From: Silvimonas sp. JCM 19000
Lineage (GTDB): Bacteria > Pseudomonadota > Gammaproteobacteria > Burkholderiales > Chitinibacteraceae
Assembly (NCBI GenBank): GCA_001313065.1
Contig: BBFD01000187.1
Span: forward strand, 1 to 8,139
Reading direction: 5' to 3'
Length of the DNA stretch: 8,139 nt
The translations under genes and the position numbers were made by a program. Shown here in pieces: positions 1 through 8,139 of the stretch. Position 1 is the first letter of the stretch; each line of letters starts with the position of its first letter. The notes beneath the pieces were generated by a model. That model saw nothing but the letters and a program-made list of their open reading frames with translations, did no database searches and was not told the origin of the DNA.

Positions 1-1
1 G

Positions 2-1032
2 GCATATGGCCCACCCAATGCCCTGCCCGCCCAGTTTGGCGGCGCGGATATGACGCATCAGGCATGCGCGCCGTGCCGTCCTTGCGCTACACCCTCAACA
101 AGATGCAAGCCTGGCACGTGGAAAGCCCGGCCAGCATGATGGAACGCGCCGAAGCGCAAGAGCTGCCGCCCACGGGCGGCCTGACCTGGGATGGCCGCTT
201 TGACACGCTGCATGAGCAAGCGGCGTTTCCCTTGCTCAACCTCGATGAAATGGCCAATGGCACGCCGCAAGGGTTTGCCGAGCGGCTGCGCCACAGCAAT
301 AGCGCCAGCGCCTTCGACCAACTGTTCGGCCGCGCGGTGCTGAATAACGACGTGCAAGCGCTGCATTTTGCGGGCCTGGCGCTGGCGCAGTTTCAGCTGG
401 ATGACGCCAGCTTCCATCCCTACAGCAGCAAGTTCGACGCATGGATGGATGGCAAAGCCACGCTGACGGCGCAAGAAGCGCGCGGCAAACAATTGTTTGA
501 CGACCCCAAAAGCGGCAATTGCGCGTCTTGTCACTTTGATCATCAAGGTGCCAACGGCGCCCACCCGGTGTTTACCGATTACCAGTTTGAAGTGCTGGGC
601 GTGCCACGCAATGGCGAGTTGGCGGTTAACAAAGACCCCAAATTCTTTGATATGGGTTTGTGTGGCCCGCTGCGGCAAGACCAGGCCAAACAGGATGGTT
701 ATTGCGGCATGTTCCGCACGCCCACGCTACGCAATGTGGCGACGCGCGCCGTGTTCTTTCACAACGGCAAATTCCACGATCTGAAAACCGCGCTGCAGTT
801 CTATGTGCAACGCGATACCGCGCCGCAAAAGTGGTACCCCAGCGTGCACGGCAAGCTGCAGAAATTTGATGATCTGCCCGCCGACAAGCGCGCCAATGTC
901 GACACCAACGACGAACCGCTCACGCGCAAACGCGGCGGCACGCCAGCGTGGAATGACAAGGATGTGATGATGTCATCGCGTTTTTGAATACGCTGACGGA
1001 CCGCGATGCGCTGGTGGTAGCGAAAAAAATAA
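2..1032 (+). CDS. Diheme cytochrome c peroxidase / MauG-family protein, 5'-truncated, frameshifted as read
   Basis: This is the C-terminal part of a periplasmic diheme peroxidase of the CcpA/MauG family; the start, signal peptide and first heme site lie upstream of the window. The second heme site CASCH is encoded at 520-534. Downstream come the family block FRTPTLRNV (712-738) and FFHNGKFHDL. Reading begins in frame 2 (AYGPPNALPAQFGG...), moves to frame 1 at about 62 where one G appears lost (THQ-G-MRAVPSLRY), and shifts again at about 966, where restoring one G gives the family C-terminus DVDDVIAFLNTL. An A7 run at 1023-1029 hides the likely TAA at 1030-1032; six A's would put it in frame. 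The residue aligned with the Met ligand of classical peroxidases appears to be Tyr (codon 802-804), as in MauG. The 3' end faces LysR regulator 1. The family call is firm; the substrate is unknown. Confidence 0.85.
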
Positions 1033-1072
1033 TCCCGCCCTTGCTTGAACTGCGGCAGGCGCTAGCGCGGTA

Positions 1073-1986
1073 TCAAGTGCCTGCCGACGGCGCGGCATGC
1101 CAGTCGCGCACCGCCTGGGCAAACAAACGCAACGCCGTGGGCGGATGGCGGTTGGCCGGGTAGTACAAACACAGGCCAGGCTGCGCCGGGCTCCAGTCCT
1201 GCAACACTTGCACCAGTTGGCCGTTGGCGAGGTACTCGGCCACTTGCGCCTGGTTGACCCACGCAATGCCGATGCCACGCAAAGCCGCCTCGATCGCCAG
1301 CCGCATGCTACCCACCGTGACTGGCCCGTTCACGTCCAGATTGATCGGACGCCCGTGGGATTGCAGGTCCCAGCGATACAACGCCCCGCTTTCAAAGCGA
1401 AACCGCACGCAGCGATGCTGGAGTAAATCCAGTGGCACTTGCGGCGGCGCATGCTGGGCAAAGTATTCGGGGGCAGCCACCGCCGCAAAGCGCAAATCTG
1501 GCCCGAACTTGACCGCAATCATGTCCTTGGGTACCGCCTCCTGCAGGCGGATGCCCGCGTCGTAGCCGGCGGCCACGATATCAACCAGGCGCGTGTCGAC
1601 TACAAATTCCACATGGATGTCCGGGTAGCGCTGCAAAAAAATCCCGGTAGCACATATTGCATCAGCGGCAAGGCGGCGGTTTCTGAGCTATTGATGCGCA
1701 AGGAGCCCGAGGGTCGCTCGCGCGCATTGGTCACTTCCTGCAAGGCTTCGTCGATGTCGGCCAGCGCGGGACGGATGCGATTAAGCAACTTTTCGCCCGC
1801 CTCGGTCAGCGCCACCGAGCGCGTGGTGCGATTCAGCAACCGCGCGCCCAGTCGCTCCTCCAGCGCGCGCATGGCGTGGCTCAAGGCCGAGGGGGAAACA
1901 TCCAGCAAGCGCGCTGCAGCACGAAAACTGTGCTGTTCGGCAATAACGGCAAAGGCGCTCAGTTCAGAGACGGCAGTCTTGGGCAT
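1073..1986 (-). CDS. LysR-family transcriptional regulator 1 (frameshifted as read)
   Basis: A DNA-binding LysR-type regulator of about 303 residues after repair. The N-terminal winged helix-turn-helix spans about residues 5-63, with ELSAFAVIAEQHSFRAAARL, the recognition helix region SPSALSHAMRALEERLG and the wing [12 protein letters not shown]. The effector domain follows from about residue 92 (RPSGSLRINSS) and contains YDAGIRL and KDMIAV, typical of the DmlR/AaeR-like branch. The start is ATG at 1986-1984, with AAGGA nine bases upstream. The reading frame breaks at the A7 run 1635-1641 (T7 on the coding strand). Five T's give LPGFLQRYPDIHVEF with the usual LysR spacing, so two T's appear to be extra. 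The gene is transcribed away from the exporter operon at 2125, so it is the obvious candidate regulator of that operon and of itself. Its ligand cannot be read from the sequence. Confidence 0.9.
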
Positions 1987-2011
1987 TAATGAATTTCCTT
2001 CACTAGCAGGT

Positions 2012-2036
2012 GCGCTTAAAGCCGGATTGTTCAGAA
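2012..2036 (+). promoter_or_regulatory. Shared control-region block, copy A (LysR1/exporter intergenic)
   Basis: GCGCTT (2012-2017), AAA, GCCGGATTGTTC (2021-2032), AGAA (2033-2036). The same elements in the same order and strand occur at 6271-6293 in the other LysR-divergent region, there without AAA and with one extra C before AGAA. The block sits 26-50 bases upstream of the LysR 1 start codon. It could be a common operator or a conserved promoter element. Its role is inferred only from repetition and position. Confidence 0.5.
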
Positions 2037-2055
2037 TATCACCCAGCCATAGACT
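2027..2055 (+). promoter_or_regulatory. Possible sigma-70 promoter for the exporter operon
   Basis: TTGTTC at 2027-2032 and TAGACT at 2050-2055 are separated by exactly 17 bases. They match the -35 and -10 consensus at 3 of 6 and 4 of 6 positions. The pair would start a transcript about 60 bases before the exporter ATG. The match is weak and rests on spacing and location between divergent genes. Confidence 0.3.
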
Positions 2056-2124
2056 TTGCTCCATCTTGTAGCACTGGCTGGAGCCATGCATGACCCCGAT
2101 CTCACCCGCAGCAAGGCCCGCCCG

Positions 2125-3357
2125 ATGACCGCCGCACCACACAAGGCGGCGGCCGCGCACAGCCTGCGCTTGATGCTGATCCTCAGCGCGCTGATGTCGT
2201 TTTCTTCGATTGCCACCGACCTGTATTTGCCGGCGCTGCCGACACTGGTCCGCGAGCTGCACACCAATAGCGGCCGCGTGGAATTGACCATCTCAACCTT
2301 TTTGATCGGCTTTAGCTCGGCCAGCTGTTCTGGGGGCCGCTGAGCGATCGCATCGGGCGGCGCTGGCCCATCGCGGCCGGGCTGTTGTTGTTTGTGCTTG
2401 GCTCGGTGGGCTGCGCCGTGTCCGCCGACATCGCTCAATTATTACTCTGGCGCGTGGTGCAAGCGCTGGGTGCCTGTGCCGGGCCGGTGCTGGCGCGGGC
2501 CATGGTGCGCGATCTGTATCCGCGAGAACGCGCGGCGCAAATGCTGTCCATTCTTATCCTGATGATGGCAGTGGCCCCGCTGGCCGGCCCGTTGCTGGGC
2601 GGACAGATTCTCAAGCTGTGGTCATGGCGGATCATTTTTTGTGCTGCTCGCCGGCTGCGGTCTGCTGGCGCTGCTGGCATTGCGCTGGCTACCCGAAACC
2701 CTGACACCCGGCCTGCGCAATCAAGCCCCCCTGCGTAGCACCCTGGCCGAATATGTGCAGCTGATCCGCGACCCGCGCCTGCTGACCTATGCGCTGGCGG
2801 GGGGCTGCTATTACGGCGGCTGCTACGCTTTTATTGCAGGCACGCCCTTTGCCTACGTCGATTACTACCATGTCGCGCCGACCGATTTCGGTTTGCTGTT
2901 CAGCGTGAACATCCTCGGCTGATGGGTATGAATTATCTGAATACGCGCTTGATTCCGCGCCTCGGCAGCCAACTGCTGTTCCAGATCGGCGCGCTGATCG
3001 TGGCGCTGGCGGGTGTGGTTCTGATCATCGATGCGCGTAGCGGCTTTGGCGGTGTGGCCGGGCTGGCGATACCGGTGTTTTTCTTTATGGCGCCGAGCGG
3101 TTTTATCGTCGCCAACTCGGTGGCAAGTGCGCTGGCGTTTTTTTCCGCGCCAGGCAGGCGCTGCATCTTCGCTGGTGGGTGCGGTGCATTACGGCAGCGG
3201 GGTGCTGACTGCCGCGCTCTTGGGCTGGCTGGCCGATGGCACGCCGTGGCCCATGGGCTTGATCGTGGGTGTGGCAGGCCTGGCTTGCCTGGCGATTGCA
3301 CTGCTGCCACGCATCCATCCCGCGTTTTGCCCCACGCTGAACAAAACCGCAATCTGA
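2125..3357 (+). CDS. Bcr/CflA-family drug-resistance MFS exporter (frameshifted as read)
   Basis: An inner-membrane, proton-driven exporter of the Bcr/CflA branch of the major facilitator superfamily, 410 residues after repair. Landmarks are TDLYLPALP after helix 1 (residues 31-39), the loop 2-3 motif GPLSDRIGRR (71-80), WRVVQALGACAG...ARAMVRD (109-130), and the motif C-like stretch MMAVAPLAGPLLGG (147-160). Further hydrophobic helices follow to IALLPRIHP. Four single-base errors break it: a lost C at about 2321 (GFSSAQLFWGP), an extra T in the T6 run 2635-2640 (WRIIFVLLAG), a lost C at about 2919 (NILGLMGMNYL) and an extra T in the T7 run 3138-3144 (LAFFPRQAGAASS). They sum to zero. I chose ATG 2125 because AAGG lies eight bases upstream; ATG 2086 is in frame but its GGAG is only two bases away. 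It is the first gene of a likely three-gene operon. Substrate unknown. Confidence 0.9.
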
Positions 3358-3371
3358 CAAGGAACATGCTC

Positions 3372-6185
<2,814 letters not shown>

Positions 6186-6196
6186 TTAATGCTCCA

Positions 6197-6209
6197 TTGC
6201 ATAAGTGCA
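6197..6209. promoter_or_regulatory. Possible LysR box (T-N11-A)
   Basis: TTGCATAAGTGCA fits the T-N11-A pattern of LysR-type regulator sites and contains two TGCA arms around TAAG. It lies 15 bases upstream of the LysR 2 start codon, where autoregulatory sites are often found. The pattern is short and common by chance, so this is only a candidate. Confidence 0.28.
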
Positions 6210-6270
6210 TCCCGATTTCATCATCTTATCGCGCGCGCAGCGGCAGGATACAGTGTCGTTCATGCAGCGA

Positions 6271-6293
6271 GCGCTTGCCGGATTGTTCCAGAA
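6271..6293 (+). promoter_or_regulatory. Shared control-region block, copy B (LysR2/cupin intergenic)
   Basis: GCGCTT (6271-6276), GCCGGATTGTTC (6277-6288) and CAGAA (6289-6293), matching copy A at 2012-2036 in order and strand. The only differences are a missing AAA and one extra C. Because this sequence appears to lose single G/C bases elsewhere, that C difference may be artificial. The block lies 41-63 bases before the cupin start codon, where a promoter or operator would be expected. Confidence 0.5.
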
Positions 6294-6333
6294 AGCGTTC
6301 ACATCGACTCACCTCAGCAAGGAAAATACCGCT

Positions 6334-6764
6334 ATGGAACTCAAACGCGTCGGCTCACAGCCCTCGATCAAAGGCCCGGCAGACTGGTTTACCGGCACCG
6401 TCCGCATCGACCCGCTCAACAACCCACCCGCCCCGGCGCGGGCTTCGGTTGCGGCGGTGACGTTTGAACCAGGCGCCGCTCGGCCTGGCATACCCATCCG
6501 CTGGGCCAGACTTTGCTGGTCACCGCCGGTTGCGGCTGGACCCAATGTGAAGGCGAACCCATCGTGGAAATCCGCGCGGGCGACGTCATCTGGTGCCCGC
6601 CCGGCCACAAGCATTGGCACGGCGCGTCGGCCACCACGGCAATGACGCATCTGGCGATTACCGAGGCGCTGGATGGCGTGGCGGTGGTATGGCTGGAGAA
6701 AGTGACCGACGAGGAATACAACGTGGGGCCCAGCGGCGACGGCCACAGCCACAGCCACGCTTGA
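6334..6764 (+). CDS. Cupin-domain protein, hydroxynitrile-lyase-like (GtHNL type), frameshifted as read
   Basis: A small single-domain cupin, 143 residues after repair, strongly resembling the Mn-dependent (R)-hydroxynitrile lyase of Granulicella tundricola, as I recall its sequence. Shared stretches are [22 protein letters not shown] and [18 protein letters not shown]. With one C restored at 6476-6477 the metal ligands fall at His53, His55, Gln59 and His94, the positions known in that enzyme, and His96 and His106 are also present. Position 110, Gln in the Granulicella enzyme, is Thr here. The tail ends GDGHSHSHA, a histidine-rich extension of about a dozen residues that I do not recall in the relative. 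ATG 6334 is chosen from the conserved start MELKRVGSQ, with AAGGA upstream. Many homologues are annotated only as cupins, so lyase activity on cyanohydrins is an inference; the metal site is well supported. The gene diverges from LysR regulator 2 and converges with the alcohol dehydrogenase. Confidence 0.88.
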
Positions 6765-6799
6765 TGGCCGCCTGGTGTGCCCTCTGACGGGCACGCAGC

Positions 6800-6834
6800 A
6801 AAAAAGCCCCTCCTGCTTATGGCACGAGGGGCTT
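6800..6834 (-). terminator. Rho-independent terminator of the alcohol dehydrogenase gene
   Basis: A perfect 9-bp inverted repeat, AAGCCCCTC (6804-6812) and GAGGGGCTT (6826-6834), encloses a 13-base loop. On the minus strand the stem runs into T6 (6805-6800), 24 bases beyond the alcohol dehydrogenase stop codon. There is no T tract on the plus-strand side, so it should not stop cupin transcription by the same mechanism. Confidence 0.85.
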
Positions 6835-6857
6835 GCTACTGGCTGCTTGTGGCTGGC

Positions 6858-7910
6858 TTATGCAGCTGCCAGCGACGCCATATCGATTACGAAGCGATAG
6901 CGCACATCGGCACGCTCCATGCGCTCAAAGGCCTCGTTGATCTGGTCCATGCGGATCATTTCGCATTCCGGCAGGATGTTTTTTTCTCGGCGCAAAAAAT
7001 CCAGCATTTCCTGGGTTTGCGCGATGCCACCGATGGGCGAGCCCGCCACGCGGCGACGGCCCAGCAACAAAGGCACGGTGCTGCTTTCTTCCATCGGCCG
7101 ACCTGGCCGACGATAACCAGCGTGGCATCCACATCCAGCAGCGGCGTGTACAGATCAAGATTATGTTTGACCGGCACCGTGTCGATGATCAGATCAAAAC
7201 TGCTGCCGGCGCGCGCCATCGCGTCGGCGTCTGATGACACCAGCAAACGCGCCGCACCCAGCTTGAGCGCATCGGCTTCTTTATCGGCCGTGCGGCTCAG
7301 CACGGTGACATCGGCCCCATCCCCACCGCCAGCTTGACCGCCATATGGCCCAGACCGCCCAGGCCAATAACGCCGACGCGGCTACCGCCTTTGACGCCCC
7401 AGGTTTTGAGCGGCGAATACGTGGTGATGCCGGCGCACAACAGCGGCGCCGCTTTGGCAATATCCAGACCCGCCGGCATGCGCAAACAAAATTCCTCACG
7501 CACCACCAGATGTCTGGAATAGCCCCCTTGCGTGTTCTCGCCGCTGATGCGATCGCGCCCGGCGTAGGTGCCGGTATTGCCCTCGCGACACAATTGTTCT
7601 TCGCCTTTTTTTGCACTGGTCGCATTCCATGCAGCTATCGACCATGCATCCCACTGCCACATGGTCACCCACCTTGTAACGCGTGACCGCCGTGCCCACC
7701 CCGATCACGCGACCGACAATTTCATGGCCGGGCACGATGGGGTAATAGCTCCAGCCCCAGTCATTGCGCGCGGTGTGCAGATCGGAATGGCAGACGCCGC
7801 AGTACAGGATTTCCATCGAGACATCGTTGGCGCGTAATTCGCGCCGCTGAAAAAACATAGGGCTTGAGTGGCGTATCAGGGGTATAGGCTGCGTAACCTT
7901 GGGTTTGCAT
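6858..7910 (-). CDS. Zinc-dependent NADP-type alcohol dehydrogenase, YahK/AdhC-like (frameshifted as read)
   Basis: A medium-chain zinc dehydrogenase, 349 residues after repair, the same length I recall for E. coli YahK, which reduces aldehydes with NADPH. Catalytic zinc ligands are Cys37 (CGVCHSDLH), His62 with Glu63 (GHEIVG) and Cys158 (LLCAG). The structural zinc site is Cys93-Cys96-Cys99-Cys107 (C-x2-C-x2-C-x7-C). The cofactor motif GLGGLG is at 182-187, and Ser205-Arg206 after the next strand favours NADP(H). The start ATG 7910-7908 has GGAG seven bases upstream. Four frame breaks occur: an extra base in the A6 run 7850-7855 (KPYVFQRREL restored), an extra base in the T7 run 7606-7612 (CKKGEEQLC), a lost C in 7315-7318 (GMGADVTVL) and a lost G at about 7096 (VGPMEESS). 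A compensated pair at 6979-6999 also seems to corrupt residues near 306. It is followed by its own terminator and converges with the cupin gene. Confidence 0.92.
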
Positions 7911-7988
7911 GACAGAACTCCGGCAGTTGAAACAGAAATAAGGCGATGGCTGCAGCATCATAGAACGCCACGCCGCGCGTGCCGGGCT

Positions 7989-8017
7989 GCTTGCTGCAAT
8001 CCAACAAGGCAGCAAGC
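7989..8017. repeat. Inverted repeat between the alcohol dehydrogenase and the edge gene
   Basis: GCTTGCTGC (7989-7997) and GCAGCAAGC (8009-8017) form a perfect 9-bp stem with an 11-base loop. Neither strand has a T tract after the stem. It lies downstream of the minus-strand edge gene, so it could be a weak or Rho-assisted terminator or a transcript-stabilising hairpin. The remaining bases between 7911 and 8051 show nothing else I can name. Confidence 0.45.
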
Positions 8018-8051
8018 GCCCCGCCGCCGCCGCGACGCGGCCAGCACAAGG

Positions 8052-8139
8052 TTATTGCGCGCTGCTCGTCTGCGTTTTGGCGAGGGCGTCACGCATGCGT
8101 TGCGCGGCGGCGGTCTGGCCGCGCTGCTCCAGGCTGTGG
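8052..8139 (-). CDS. C-terminus of an unrecognised protein, truncated by the window edge
   Basis: Only the last 28 residues are present, reading HSLEQRGQTAAAQRMRDALA and then KTQTSSAQ, with TAA at 8054-8052. The stretch is predicted helical, and the pattern LEQRGQTAAAQRMRDAL resembles the final helices of a tetratricopeptide-repeat protein, but too little is visible to name a family. Codon use and the clean stop followed by a hairpin support a real gene. It runs in the same direction as the alcohol dehydrogenase, 141 bases upstream of it. Confidence 0.5.
   Translation of the reverse strand, partial: HSLEQRGQTAAAQRMRDALAKTQTSSAQ

Noticed and set aside
58..678. A 206-codon minus-strand open frame opposite the peroxidase gene.
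   Set aside because: The plus strand encodes clear heme-peroxidase motifs across the same bases, and the antisense translation is basic, Ala/Val/Gln-rich and unrecognisable.
2058..2084. Inverted repeat GCTCCA / TGGAGC before the exporter, with GCTCCAT repeated at 6191-6197.
   Set aside because: At 6191 the segment is simply the complement of the LysR 2 ribosome binding site GGAG, and a 6-bp repeat with a 15-base spacer is expected by chance.
7957..7962. TATGAT on the minus strand as a -10 box for the alcohol dehydrogenase.
   Set aside because: No reasonable -35 hexamer lies 16-18 bases upstream, so I do not report a promoter.

Overview
The window is about 60% G+C (estimated by eye) and carries ordinary chromosomal genes of a Gram-negative bacterium. 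The gene families (diheme peroxidase, Bcr/CflA exporter, LysR regulators, YahK-like alcohol dehydrogenase) and their wording suggest a proteobacterium, probably a betaproteobacterium. That placement is inference. I see no rRNA, tRNA, CRISPR array, transposase or phage gene.

Layout: (1) 2-1032 (+), the 3' part of a MauG/cytochrome c peroxidase-family diheme protein, cut by the window edge. (2) 1073-1986 (-), LysR regulator 1, divergent from (3) 2125-3357 (+), a Bcr/CflA-type drug exporter, (4) 3372-4217 (+), a classical short-chain dehydrogenase, and (5) 4239-5236 (+), an aldo/keto reductase. Genes 3 to 5 have gaps of 14 and 21 nt and look like one operon. (6) 5291-6182 (-), LysR regulator 2, divergent from (7) 6334-6764 (+), a small cupin closely resembling the Mn-dependent hydroxynitrile lyase of Granulicella. 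(8) 6858-7910 (-), a zinc NADP-type alcohol dehydrogenase (YahK/AdhC family) with a clear terminator at 6800-6834. (9) 8052-8139 (-), the last 28 residues of an unrecognised gene.

As read, seven of the nine genes are broken by single-base frameshifts, 19 by my count, although the protein sequence on either side of each break is well conserved. The errors follow a strict rule: every A/T homopolymer involved is too long (observed 6-8) and every G/C run involved is one base short. This looks like sequencing or assembly error rather than gene decay, so I annotate each gene across its breaks and treat it as functional. After repair, gene lengths fit their families (exporter 410 aa, aldo/keto reductase 332 aa, alcohol dehydrogenase 349 aa, cupin 143 aa).

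Functional picture (inference): two related LysR regulators sit among three NAD(P)-dependent carbonyl/alcohol oxidoreductases, a hydroxynitrile-lyase-like cupin and an exporter, which suggests a neighbourhood for sensing and processing reactive aldehydes, ketones or cyanohydrins. The two LysR-divergent control regions share an almost identical sequence block (GCGCTT, then GCCGGATTGTTC, then AGAA), suggesting common control of the exporter operon and the cupin gene. I did not find a clearly novel defence or mobile system.
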